A stretch of DNA of 21,377 nt from JBBDXS01 sp964418365 (lineage in GTDB: Bacteria; Chloroflexota; Dehalococcoidia; DSTF01; RBG-16-68-14), in the NCBI GenBank assembly GCA_964418365.1, contig CAYQLM010000055.1, forward strand, positions 1 to 21,377, in the 5' to 3' direction. The translations under genes and the position numbers were made by a program. Position 1 is the first letter of the stretch. Each line of letters opens with the position of its first letter. Positions 1 to 12,400 of the stretch are shown here, one piece after another. The notes beneath the pieces were generated by a model. It saw nothing but the letters and a program-made list of their open reading frames with translations. It was not told the DNA's origin and ran no database searches.

Positions 1-5594
<5,594 letters not shown>

Positions 5595-5617
5595 TTCCGG
5601 TCTGAGGAAGAGACAAC

Positions 5618-5647
5618 CAGCAGGCCTCCCAAATGGGAGGCCTGCTG
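5618..5647 (+). terminator. Hairpin terminator after rpoC
   Basis: A perfect 13-bp inverted repeat (arms 5618-5630 and 5635-5647) closes on a 4-nt loop, 23 nt after the rpoC stop. No strong T-tract follows, so it is a stable stem-loop terminator or 3'-end stabiliser more than a textbook intrinsic terminator. Its position between rpoC and the next gene supports the role. Confidence 0.8.
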
Positions 5648-5680
5648 TCGTATCGCACTGCCTGTTATCATCGGAGCACC

Positions 5681-6358
5681 ATGCGCACATCACGCCGAAC
5701 GCCGCTGTCGGCCCATCGCGCCGCGCGCCATCGCGCCGAGGAGCCCGCGCCCACCCCGAGCGACGTCATCGTCGCCGCACGGCGGCAGGCGTGGTTCATC
5801 CGCCGCGTCGATTACCTCGTGCTCGCGGCCGCAGTTGCCCTGATCGTCGCGTTCTGGATCACGTTCTTCATCGTCGGGATCGATCTCAATAGACTCACGA
5901 CGTACGGCTATATCGGCCTCTTCGTCATCAGCCTCGTCAGCGCCGCATCGATCGTCCTGCCGATGCCCGGCGCGGCGGCGATCACCGGCGCGGGCGCCGT
6001 GCTCGATCCGATCCTGGGCATTCCCGTGCCGCTGCTCGTCGGGCTCGTGGCCGGCGTCGCCGAGGCGATCGGCGAGCTCACGGGCTACGCGGCCGGCTAC
6101 GGCGGAAGCGCCCTGCTGGAGGACCGGCCGGTCTATCCACGGGTCAAGGGTTGGATGGAGCGCCGCGGCGTCCTCACGCTCTTTCTGCTGTCCTGCTTCC
6201 CGAACCCGCTCGTCGATGTCGCCGGCGTGGCGGCGGGCGCGACGAAGATCGGCATTCCGGCGTTCATCACGGGCGTGCTGCCGGGCAAAATCGTGAAGAA
6301 CATCTACCTGTCGGCGGGCGGACTCGCCGGCGGCGAGATCATCCGCCACATCTTCTGA
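5681..6358 (+). CDS. VTT/DedA-type (SNARE-associated) membrane protein
   Basis: A 225-residue integral membrane protein. The ATG at 5681 with a modest SD (CGGAG, 5672-5676) is chosen; the frame is open further upstream but that would start inside the rpoC terminator. The N-terminal 40 residues are basic and cytoplasmic. Hydrophobic helices cover roughly 45-67, 74-96, 98-135, 164-187 and 190-220. Family marks are the re-entrant segment around PMPGAAAITGAGAV (94-107), the G-x-x-x-G-Y-x-x-G motif (GELTGYAAGYGGS, 131-143) and the FPNPLVD segment (173-179) before a glycine-rich helix. DedA/VTT proteins act as lipid scramblases or flippases and affect membrane potential, but which lipid this one handles cannot be read from the sequence. 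A near -10 sequence (TATCAT, 5666-5671) sits close to the start, so it may have its own promoter with a very short leader. Confidence 0.85.
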   Translation: MRTSRRTPLSAHRAARHRAEEPAPTPSDVIVAARRQAWFIRRVDYLVLAAAVALIVAFWITFFIVGIDLNRLTTYGYIGLFVISLVSAASIVLPMPGAAAITGAGAVLDPILGIPVPLLVGLVAGVAEAIGELTGYAAGYGGSALLEDRPVYPRVKGWMERRGVLTLFLLSCFPNPLVDVAGVAAGATKIGIPAFITGVLPGKIVKNIYLSAGGLAGGEIIRHIF

Positions 6359-6419
6359 TCGGCTGGCAAGAACCGCGTGGTCAAGTTTCAGCCCGGCTGT
6401 TCCTGTTCGATAGGCAAGT

Positions 6420-6437
6420 GGCGACCTGAAGGTCGCC
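6420..6437 (+). repeat. Short palindrome in the VTT-ispD gap
   Basis: A 7-bp perfect stem (GGCGACC / GGTCGCC) with a TGAA loop lies in the 125-nt gap between the VTT gene and ispD. It could end VTT transcription or be a small dispersed palindrome. The rest of the gap shows no ORF or convincing promoter. Confidence 0.5.
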
Positions 6438-6483
6438 CCTAATGACAGAGCCGCCGGCGTTCATGATGGAGTACTAACGACTA

Positions 6484-7182
6484 GTGACTAGCAACCAGCA
6501 ACTAGCGGCCGGGGCGATCATCGTTGCGGCCGGCCGGAGCGAGCGCATGGGCGGCGAAGACAAGCTCTGGGCGCAGCTCGTCGCGGCGGACGGCCGCGGG
6601 CGGCCGCTGCTTGCGTACACAATTGAAGAGTTCCAGGCCTGCGACGCCATCTCGCGCATCGTCCTCGTCCTCGGCGCCGACAGCATCCAGCGCGGGCGCG
6701 AGCTCGTGCGCGAGGACGCATTCGATAAGGTGTGCGGCGTCGTTGCCGGCGGCGCGCGACGCCGCGACTCCGTCCGCGCCGGCCTTGCCGCGCTCGAAGG
6801 CTGCGAGTGGGTGGCCGTGCACGACGGTGCGCGTCCGCTGCTCACACAAGACCTCATCGAGCGTGGACTCGACGCTGTGCGCGAGACCGGCGCCGCCTGT
6901 TGCGCCATCCGCGCGCCCGATACGGTGAAGGAAGCAGACGACGGTTTCGTCGCGCGCACAGTCGATCGATCACGCCTGTGGCTCGCGCAGACTCCCCAGG
7001 TCTTCCACTACGATCTACTCGTCGAGGCGCACGAGAAAACGCCGGGGGACGCGACGGATGACGCATCGATGGTGGAGGCGCTCGGCGTACGGGTGCGGCT
7101 CTTCGAAGGCTCGCCGCGCAACGTGAAGGTGACGACGCCAGAAGACCTGGCGATTGTGCAGACGCTACTACTGCGGCCATAG
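6484..7182 (+). CDS. ispD: 2-C-methyl-D-erythritol 4-phosphate cytidylyltransferase
   Basis: IspD (232 aa) transfers CMP from CTP to methylerythritol 4-phosphate in the non-mevalonate isoprenoid pathway, in the cytosol. The nucleotide-binding signature is at residues 12-27 (IIVAAGRSERMGGEDK). Other family motifs are VAVHDGARPLL (110-120), LAQTPQVF (167-174), TDDASMVE (191-198, metal/substrate) and NVKVTTPEDL (213-222). Length is typical. The GTG at 6484 is the only sensible start before the P-loop-like motif; a weak GGAG lies 12 nt upstream, and the stretch around it is built of short ACTAG-containing near-repeats. It is followed by ispF after an imperfect palindrome. Assignment is firm. Confidence 0.96.
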   Translation: MTSNQQLAAGAIIVAAGRSERMGGEDKLWAQLVAADGRGRPLLAYTIEEFQACDAISRIVLVLGADSIQRGRELVREDAFDKVCGVVAGGARRRDSVRAGLAALEGCEWVAVHDGARPLLTQDLIERGLDAVRETGAACCAIRAPDTVKEADDGFVARTVDRSRLWLAQTPQVFHYDLLVEAHEKTPGDATDDASMVEALGVRVRLFEGSPRNVKVTTPEDLAIVQTLLLRP

Positions 7183-7189
7183 AGCAATT

Positions 7190-7252
7190 GCCACAAATGA
7201 ACACAGATATTCACTGATTGTCTATCGGTGTCAATCTGTGCCAATCTGTGGC
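7190..7252 (+). repeat. Imperfect 63-bp palindrome between ispD and ispF
   Basis: The arms contain GCCACA / TGTGGC, CACAGAT / ATCTGTG and CACTGAT / ATCGGTG blocks, pairing 7190-7218 with 7224-7252 with small internal loops. It is more AT-rich than its surroundings and consists of CACAGAT-type words that I associate with dispersed intergenic repeats (recollection). The 3' arm ends 3-6 nt before the candidate ispF start codons. Confidence 0.7.
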
Positions 7253-7258
7253 CACATG

Positions 7259-7732
7259 ATGCGTATCGGCCTCGGCTACGACATTCACCCACTGGAGCCC
7301 GGTCGCACGCTCGTGCTCGGCGGCGTGCGCGTGCCGTATGAACGCGGCCTCGGCGGGCACAGCGACGGCGACGTGCTTACGCACGCGATCATCGACGCGC
7401 TGCTCGGCGCCGCCGCGCTCGGCGACATCGGCCACCATTTCCCTGCCGGCGACGCGCTGTGGCGCAACGCCGCGAGCATGGACCTGCTGCACCACGCGCT
7501 GAAGCTCGTCGCCGCGGCTCGCTACCACGTCGTGAATATCGATGCGACCGTGATCGCCGAAGCGCCGCTGCTCGCGCCGCACATCGGTACGATGCGCGGC
7601 GCGCTCAGCGAAGCGCTGGGCCTGGAACCGAGCGCGGTGAGCGTGAAGGCAACGACGTCGGACAAGCTGGGCTCCCTCGGGCGCGGCGAAGGGATTGCGG
7701 CGCTCGCCGTCGCCCTGCTAGACTCTACGTAA
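7259..7732 (+). CDS. ispF: 2-C-methyl-D-erythritol 2,4-cyclodiphosphate synthase
   Basis: IspF (157 aa) cyclises CDP-methylerythritol 2-phosphate to the 2,4-cyclodiphosphate, two steps after IspD. The N-terminal zinc-site motif GYDIHPL gives metal ligands D8 and H10, and H42 is in GHSDGDVLTHAI. DIGHHFP (56-62), DATVIAEAP (95-103) and the C-terminal KATTSDKLGSLGRGEGI (130-146) are all standard. Two ATG codons are adjacent (7256 and 7259). The second starts exactly at the family N-terminus MRIG; the frame open further upstream runs through a palindromic repeat and is not coding. No SD is visible, since the palindrome abuts the start codon, so translation may depend on upstream coupling or be modest. 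Confidence 0.96.
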   Translation: MRIGLGYDIHPLEPGRTLVLGGVRVPYERGLGGHSDGDVLTHAIIDALLGAAALGDIGHHFPAGDALWRNAASMDLLHHALKLVAAARYHVVNIDATVIAEAPLLAPHIGTMRGALSEALGLEPSAVSVKATTSDKLGSLGRGEGIAALAVALLDST

Positions 7733-7820
7733 CGTTCGAGGGCACTGCTGTGATACGCGAACTCATGCCGCATCGCGACAAGCCTCTTCTTCGGCGCAGG
7801 CTCTGCTGCGTCTGTCTCTA

Positions 7821-7852
7821 GGGGTGCTCCCCGCCCAGGGCGGGGACGCCCC
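7821..7852 (+). promoter_or_regulatory. Very stable hairpin in the ispF-cysE gap (cysE leader)
   Basis: Within the 160-nt gap before cysE, GGGGTG (7821-7826) pairs with CGCCCC (7847-7852), enclosing a T-A pair and the palindrome CCCCGCCC-A-GGGCGGGG (7829-7845). It lies about 25 nt before the cysE SD. No T-tract follows, so it may be a 3' end for the ispF transcript, a processing site, or a leader structure. I see no T-box or SAM-type conserved elements around it. The remainder of 7733-7892 holds no gene. Confidence 0.55.
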
Positions 7853-7892
7853 ACTCAGGACGCAACGAGACTGCGCGAAGGAGGTTCCCAGC

Positions 7893-8552
7893 GTGTCACT
7901 CCTCAGAAGCATCCGTAACGACATCCAGGCGGCCAAGGATCGCGATCCGGCGGCGACCAGCACCGCCGCAATTCTGCTTACCTACCCAGGCTTCCACGCC
8001 CGACAGCTCCACCGGCTGGCGCGGACGCTCCACACGCATCGCGTGCCCGTGCTCCCGCGCCTCATCTCGCACACGAGCCGCTTCGTCACCGGCATCGAGA
8101 TCCACCCGGGCGCGACGATCGGCGAAGGGCTGTTCATCGACCACGGCATGGGCGTCGTCGTCGGCGAAACCGCGGAGATCGGCGACAACTGCCATATCTT
8201 CCAGGGCGTCACGCTGGGCGGCACCAGCACCAAGCGTGAAAAGCGCCATCCGACCCTGAAGAACAACGTCTCGGTGGGCGCAGGCGCGAAGCTCATCGGC
8301 GCGATCACCGTCGGCGAGAACGCCGTCATCGGCGCGGGCTCCGTCGTCGTCACGAACGTCCCGCCCAACGCGACGGTCGTCGGCGTGCCGGGGCACATCG
8401 TCGCCTTCCGCGACCCCGGCTCCGAGACGACGCTGCGCCTGCCCGATCCAGAGTGGGACCGCATCACGGCCCTCGAGCAGCGCATCGACGAGCTCTCGGC
8501 GCGCATCCGCGAGCTGGAGCAGACGCTGCGCAGCAAGGGAGTCGAGGCGTGA
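7893..8552 (+). CDS. cysE: Serine O-acetyltransferase
   Basis: CysE (219 aa) acetylates L-serine with acetyl-CoA, the first step of cysteine synthesis. The GTG at 7893 is chosen because a strong SD (AAGGAGGT, 7878-7885) sits 7 nt upstream; the frame is open further upstream only through the leader hairpin. The short alpha-helical N-domain precedes the left-handed beta-helix hexapeptide repeats (about 66-170) with the catalytic His84 in IDHGMG and the RHP motif (118-120), both typical of the family. After the beta-helix, residues 184-215 form a predicted coiled coil. This resembles the short form of CysE. It overlaps the start of cysS by 4 nt (GTGA), so acetylserine synthesis and Cys-tRNA charging are translationally linked. 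Confidence 0.95.
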   Translation: MSLLRSIRNDIQAAKDRDPAATSTAAILLTYPGFHARQLHRLARTLHTHRVPVLPRLISHTSRFVTGIEIHPGATIGEGLFIDHGMGVVVGETAEIGDNCHIFQGVTLGGTSTKREKRHPTLKNNVSVGAGAKLIGAITVGENAVIGAGSVVVTNVPPNATVVGVPGHIVAFRDPGSETTLRLPDPEWDRITALEQRIDELSARIRELEQTLRSKGVEA

Positions 8553-9937
8553 CCCTTCGACAAGCTCAGGGCGCGACCCTGCGGCTGCGCAACACCATCT
8601 CCGGCCAGGTCGAGGAGTTCCAGCCGTTAGGCGACGTCGTCAGCATGTACGTCTGCGGCGTCACGCCGTACGACGTGAGCCACGTCGGCCACGCGATGAG
8701 CTACGTCATCTTCGACATGCTGCGCCGCTATCTGGAGTACCGCGGCTACCAGGTCAAGCACGTCCAGAACTTCACCGACATCGACGACCGCATCATCGCG
8801 CGCGCCGAGCGCCGCGGCATCACAATCGATCAGCTCACCGGCGACCTGATCGATCGCTTCCACGACGACATGCGCGCGCTCAACGTCCTGCCCGCGCACG
8901 TCTACCCCCGCGCCACCGCCGAGATCCCGAAGATGATCGAGATGATCCAGGCGCTCGTCGACAAGGGGTACGCCTACGCCTCTGAGGGAGATGTCTACTA
9001 CCGAGTGCAGAGCAAGGAAGACTACGGGAAGCTCTCGCACCGGACGCTCGACTCGATGATCGCGGGTGCTCGCGTCGAGATCGATGAGCTGAAGGAGCAC
9101 CCGATGGACTTCGCGCTCTGGAAGGCCGCGAAGCCCGGCGAGCCTTCGTGGGAGAGCCCCTGGGGCCCCGGACGCCCCGGCTGGCACATCGAGTGCTCGG
9201 CTATGTCGCTCCGCTATCTCGGTGAGCAGATCGATATCCACGGTGGCGGCGAGGACCTCATCTTCCCCCACCACGAGAACGAGATCGCGCAGACCGAGGC
9301 GGTCACCGGCAAGCCGCCCTTCGTCCGCTACTGGGTGCACAACGCGTTCGTGAAGGCCGGCGAAGAGAAGATGAGCAAGTCGCTCGGCAACTTCGTGCCG
9401 ATCGCGGAGGCGCTGGAGCGCTGGTCGGCCGACGCGATCCGATTGTGGATCCTGACCTCGCACTACCGCACGCCGCTCACCTACACGGACGAGGCGCTGC
9501 TCTCCGCCAAGCGCGCCTCGGAGCGCCTGCGACTCGCCGCGCGCGCGAGCGTTGCCGGCGACGGCGCGCAGGTTGATGCGCAGCCGTTCCGCCAGCAGTT
9601 CACGGAAGCCATGGACGACGACCTCAACTCGCCGCGCGCGCTCGCTGCGCTCTTCGACCTGACACACGAGATCAATCGCGGCCGCGACGAGGGCCGCGCC
9701 GTCGGCGACGCGCAGGCGGCGCTGCTCGAGCTGGCCGATGTCCTCGGCCTCGCGCTCGCGGAGCCGGAGGCGGACATCGGCGGCGCGCCGTTCATCGAGC
9801 TGCTGATGACGATCCGGAACGAACTGCGCCAGGCGAAGCAGTTCCCGCTGGCCGATCGCGTGCGCGACGGCCTTGCGGGGCTGGGCATCGCGTTGGAGGA
9901 CACGCCGCAGGGCACGGAGTGGCGCCGCCGGGAGTAA
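8549..9937 (+). CDS. cysS: Cysteinyl-tRNA synthetase
   Basis: CysRS (462 aa) charges tRNA-Cys. The start is GTG 8549, overlapping the cysE TGA, with SD AAGGGAG (8535-8541) 7 nt upstream. The HIGH-type motif is HVGH at 45-48 and KMSKS is at 274-278. Zinc ligands can be placed at C36 (MYVCGVTPYD), C216 (WHIECS), H241 and E245 (HHENE), matching the known C-C-H-E set. The C-terminal helical domain extends to residue 462, typical in length. Odd: residues 3-8 are encoded by CCCTTCGACAAGCTCAGGGC, which looks like a dispersed intergenic palindrome captured at the N-terminus in front of the conserved body (from about residue 9). The last ~10 bases of the gene could also belong to an interrupted tRNA-Gly (see that entry). 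Confidence 0.97.
   Translation: MTLRQAQGATLRLRNTISGQVEEFQPLGDVVSMYVCGVTPYDVSHVGHAMSYVIFDMLRRYLEYRGYQVKHVQNFTDIDDRIIARAERRGITIDQLTGDLIDRFHDDMRALNVLPAHVYPRATAEIPKMIEMIQALVDKGYAYASEGDVYYRVQSKEDYGKLSHRTLDSMIAGARVEIDELKEHPMDFALWKAAKPGEPSWESPWGPGRPGWHIECSAMSLRYLGEQIDIHGGGEDLIFPHHENEIAQTEAVTGKPPFVRYWVHNAFVKAGEEKMSKSLGNFVPIAEALERWSADAIRLWILTSHYRTPLTYTDEALLSAKRASERLRLAARASVAGDGAQVDAQPFRQQFTEAMDDDLNSPRALAALFDLTHEINRGRDEGRAVGDAQAALLELADVLGLALAEPEADIGGAPFIELLMTIRNELRQAKQFPLADRVRDGLAGLGIALEDTPQGTEWRRRE
8553..8572 (+). repeat. REP-like word CTTCGACAAGCTCAGG inside cysS N-terminus
   Basis: The 16-base core recurs with one change at 19293-19308 (CTTCGACACGCTCAGG), in an intergenic region. The copy here is flanked by CCC/GGG, making a small palindrome. 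I recognise this word as a dispersed short repeat in several bacterial genomes (recollection, not checked). Confidence 0.6.
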
Positions 9938-10011
9938 TGGCGGCAGTGGCCATCTGTTGGTGAGTCGATACCGTTGACGATCGTCGCGAACGGCAGTCGG
10001 TCGGCCGATCC

Positions 10012-10062
10012 ATCTGCTTCCCAAGCAGAGGGTCGCCAGTTCCAGTCCGGTCTCCCGCTCCA
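10012..10062 (+). tRNA. tRNA-Gly(CCC), 3' half; 5' half missing or interrupted
   Basis: The 3' two-thirds of a tRNA-Gly is clear: anticodon stem TCTGC/GCAGA (10013-10017, 10025-10029) around loop TTCCCAA, anticodon CCC; variable loop; T arm 10035-10051 with loop TTCCAGT (one A-C mismatch and one G-T in the stem); acceptor 3' strand CTCCCGC (10052-10058), discriminator T, encoded CCA (10060-10062). Immediately upstream there is no GCGGGAG acceptor strand at the right distance. However CCGGGAG occurs at 9928-9934, overlapping the cysS stop, followed by TA and a possible D arm (TGGC 9938-9941 / GCCA 9949-9952), and the heptamer CCATCTG occurs at 9950-9956 and again 60 nt later at 10010-10016. 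Either a 5'-truncated attachment-site remnant or a tRNA split by a 60-bp insertion. Confidence 0.65.
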
Positions 10063-10077
10063 CCCCGGATTACCAAT

Positions 10078-10109
10078 GATAAAGGCCGGGTGTTGGCTCG
10101 GCCTTTATC
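10078..10109 (+). terminator. Hairpin terminator after tRNA-Gly remnant
   Basis: An 11-bp perfect stem (10078-10088 with 10099-10109) encloses a 10-nt loop, 15 nt after the tRNA CCA. The 3' arm carries a TTTAT run. It is well placed to end transcription from cysS and the tRNA. Confidence 0.8.
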
Positions 10110-10157
10110 GACTGCGAACAACAACAGCTATTGACCGAGCGGTGAGCCTGTAGAACG

Positions 10158-11063
10158 GTGAGCAATAGACTGATGCACAAGATCCTCTGGGCCACGGGGA
10201 TTCCTGCCGCCGGATTGGCCGCTCTTTACGTCGCGGGTCGGCGAGCGATTGCACGCGTCGAGACGGTCGATATCGCGACGGTCGCCCCGGCGGCCGGCGC
10301 AAAGTTCGTGCAAACGCGCTCGGGACGTGTGCACTATCTCGATATGGGTGAAGGTCCAGCCGTTCTGTTGATGCACGGCAGCGGGCGGAGCATTGCCGAT
10401 TGGCAAGAAGGCGTCGCCGAGCGCCTGGCCGCGAGTCATCGTGTAATCGCATTCGACTTTTACGGGTTCGGCTTCTCGGATCGGAATCCGAGATTCACCT
10501 ATGGCTACGATTTGTGGATTCAGCAGTCCGTTGATCTGCTCGACGCGTTGTGCATTGACCGGGCGACCGTTGTGGGGCATTCGGTGGGTGGAGCGCTCGC
10601 CTGCATGCTGGCCGCTAAGCACCCTGAGCGCGTCGATCACGTGGTGACCATCGGAACGGGTATGGCGATCGAACCGGCGCAATTCGTACCCGTGATCCCG
10701 GGCGCCGGGGAGTTCATCATGGCGCGTGCTACGATGTTTGGGCCTGCAGCCTCACCAAAGAACCTCGCGGCGCTCGAGGCTGCGTACAGAATCAAAGGCA
10801 CCCGAAACGCGCTTCTGACCTACATTCGCCGGCAGATGACCATCGACGGCGTGAGGCTGCTCCGGGGCGTGTTCGAAGACGTCAAAGCTCCGGTCTTGCA
10901 CGTCAGCGGAGCCGAAGATCGCAACATTCCGCCGGAGGTCGCGCGCCGACTGTCTAAGCGCACGCGGGGGACCTTCGTCCTGATTGCCGGCGCGAGCCAC
11001 AGCGTGCAAACAGACGCGCCCGCGCGCCTTGTCGAAGAGATCGAACGCTTCCTCGCGCCATAA
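10158..11063 (+). CDS. Membrane-anchored alpha/beta-fold hydrolase
   Basis: A 301-residue alpha/beta hydrolase. An N-terminal hydrophobic segment (about 8-27) suggests a membrane anchor or uncleaved signal. The catalytic triad can be assigned: nucleophile Ser142 in GHSVGG (140-145), Asp254 in SGAEDRNIP, His281 in AGASHSVQ; HGSG (73-76) provides the oxyanion hole. The pattern fits esterases, haloacid-type dehalogenases with a Ser nucleophile, or meta-cleavage product hydrolases; the Ser rules out a haloalkane dehalogenase of Asp type. Substrate is unknown. Start GTG 10158 has only a weak upstream SD-like sequence. The base composition seems less GC-rich than the flanking isoprenoid/cysteine genes, and it sits just after a tRNA remnant, which is compatible with acquisition by integration (inference). 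Confidence 0.85.
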   Translation: MSNRLMHKILWATGIPAAGLAALYVAGRRAIARVETVDIATVAPAAGAKFVQTRSGRVHYLDMGEGPAVLLMHGSGRSIADWQEGVAERLAASHRVIAFDFYGFGFSDRNPRFTYGYDLWIQQSVDLLDALCIDRATVVGHSVGGALACMLAAKHPERVDHVVTIGTGMAIEPAQFVPVIPGAGEFIMARATMFGPAASPKNLAALEAAYRIKGTRNALLTYIRRQMTIDGVRLLRGVFEDVKAPVLHVSGAEDRNIPPEVARRLSKRTRGTFVLIAGASHSVQTDAPARLVEEIERFLAP

Positions 11064-11099
11064 GGTGAGACGGCCCCTAGCCACTCACCGAGGACGTAA

Positions 11100-11144
11100 G
11101 TGTCGGGAGGGAATCCTCCGACATCCCCGGCGACCTCGCCGGGG
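11100..11144 (+). terminator. Tandem hairpins in the hydrolase-apt gap
   Basis: Hairpin 1 spans 11100-11122 (TGTCGG-AGG / CCTCCGACA with one bulged G). Hairpin 2 is an 8-bp stem CCCCGGCG / CGCCGGGG at 11125-11132 and 11137-11144. They follow the hydrolase stop by 36 nt and most simply form a 3'-end structure. No T-tract is present. The rest of 11064-11247 contains no ORF; only the apt -10 element is recognisable. Confidence 0.6.
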
Positions 11145-11235
11145 CTTGCCGTTGGGCGTGCCCGTCTCTTGCGCGGGCGTGTAGCCGATACGGCCCACGA
11201 GCGGGCGGACAGACGGAAAGTGTGGGCCGCCGCCG

Positions 11236-11241
11236 TATACT
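11236..11241 (+). promoter_or_regulatory. -10 element (TATACT) of apt, leaderless
   Basis: TATACT is 6 nt before the apt GTG (11248), so transcription would start at or next to the start codon. The same hexamer is used at two other promoters in this window (16044 and 17469). A matching -35 is not evident around 11212-11219. Confidence 0.55.
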
Positions 11242-11247
11242 GGCTGC

Positions 11248-11796
11248 GTGGCCACCGACCCCCACTTCGACCTCAAGTCCTACATCCGAGAGATCCCTGA
11301 CTTTCCCCAGCCCGGCATTCTCTTCCGCGACATCACCCCACTCCTGCTCGATCCGGACGCGTACCGCTACGCCGTCGATGAGCTGGCGCGCCGGATCGAG
11401 CCGCATGCGCCGCATGCCATCGTCGGCATCGAGTCGCGCGGCTTCCTGATCGGCGCGCCGGTGGCCTACAAGCTCGGCCTGCCGTTCGTGCCGGTGCGCA
11501 AGGCAGGCAAGCTGCCCGCCGAGCGCATGAGCGTGGAGTTTGCGCTCGAGTATGGGGAGGGGCAGCTCGACGTCCACGCCGACGCCCTCGCGCCCGGCCA
11601 GCGGGTCGTCATCGTCGATGACCTCCTGGCCACGGGCGGGACGGCCGCCGCCGCAAGGAAGCTGGTCGAGCTGCTGGGCGCCACGGTCGCCGCGGCGGCC
11701 TTCGTGGTGGAGCTGGCGGCGCTGGACGGCCGGCGGCGTCTCGCTGGCTGCGAGGTGACGTCCCTCGTCTTTTACGGCGAATCTGCCCGAACCTAA
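11248..11796 (+). CDS. apt: Adenine phosphoribosyltransferase
   Basis: APRT (182 aa) joins adenine to PRPP giving AMP, the purine salvage route in the cytosol. The PRPP-binding signature VVIVDDLLATGGT is at residues 120-132. The N-terminal family segment IPDFPQPGILFRDITPLL is at 16-33, ESRGF at 62-66, and the flexible-loop region VRKAGKLP at 83-90 is intact. Start GTG 11248 gives the standard N-terminus. No SD can exist because a -10 hexamer sits 6 nt upstream; this predicts a leaderless mRNA. The next gene, a lipoprotein, begins about 100 nt later and is unlikely to be functionally related. Confidence 0.96.
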   Translation: MATDPHFDLKSYIREIPDFPQPGILFRDITPLLLDPDAYRYAVDELARRIEPHAPHAIVGIESRGFLIGAPVAYKLGLPFVPVRKAGKLPAERMSVEFALEYGEGQLDVHADALAPGQRVVIVDDLLATGGTAAAARKLVELLGATVAAAAFVVELAALDGRRRLAGCEVTSLVFYGESART

Positions 11797-11894
11797 CCAG
11801 CCCCCGCGCGTTCGCTACACCTTCGATACCCGCCCGCAGCCGCCATTCCGCGAAGGCTCTCGAATACGTACGATGAGACGTGGGCAGGACGCCT

Positions 11895-12365
11895 GTGAGA
11901 CGATCATTCCTACTGTTGTGGGCTGTGGCGGTCGTATTGGCTTCGATAGGTTGCGCGAGCAGCAAGAGTGGTGGGGCTACTGCCACGCGCACCGTAGCCA
12001 GACCGACACCCGCCACGACAGCGGCCAGCGGCACGCCGGGGCCCATAACGCTCCAGATCGTCCAGCCGGCGGACGGCGCCAAAGTGAGCAATCCGTTCAA
12101 CTTGCGAGTGCAGGCGACCGGCATCCAGATCGCAGCAGCCAGCGAGCAGGTCCCAGGCGCTGCGCACTTCCATGCGTTCGTCGATCGAGACCCCGTGCCG
12201 GAGGGCCAGCAGATCCCGACCGCGACCGACATCTATCACTTCACGGATTCGGTCCAGATCCGCGCCTCGCCCGGCCCGCATACGCTGACGGTCGTTCTCG
12301 GTGACAACGATCACATGCGTCTGCGGGGCGCGCCAACGGCGACCGTCTCGTTTACAGTGCAATAA
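11895..12365 (+). CDS. DUF4399-like lipoprotein
   Basis: A 156-residue predicted lipoprotein: basic N-terminus, hydrophobic core (4-18) and a lipobox ending in Cys20 (ASIGC). A Thr/Ala/Pro-rich linker (25-50) leads to a small beta domain. The domain shows the DUF4399 pattern: HFHAFVDRDP (91-100), PEGQQIP (102-108), an internal H115, then PGPHTLTVVLGDNDH (126-140). The several conserved histidines could bind metal, but no function is established for the family. Start GTG 11895 is preferred over an in-frame GTG 15 nt upstream because AGGAC lies 6 nt before it. It leads a three-gene lipoprotein cluster with 35-nt and 27-nt gaps. The 98-nt leader region upstream (11797-11894) shows no clear promoter. 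Confidence 0.75.
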   Translation: MRRSFLLLWAVAVVLASIGCASSKSGGATATRTVARPTPATTAASGTPGPITLQIVQPADGAKVSNPFNLRVQATGIQIAAASEQVPGAAHFHAFVDRDPVPEGQQIPTATDIYHFTDSVQIRASPGPHTLTVVLGDNDHMRLRGAPTATVSFTVQ

Positions 12366-12400
12366 GAGCCAGACAAACGATAAGAGGGAGGGACAAACGC

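Noticed and set aside
7733..7892. T-box or SAM riboswitch upstream of cysE
   Set aside because: None of the conserved T-box or SAM motifs is present; only a simple GC hairpin is visible.
8627..10063. 478-codon open frame antisense to cysS
   Set aside because: Lies opposite a well-supported CysRS and begins in the antisense of the tRNA-Gly remnant, a common source of false proteins.
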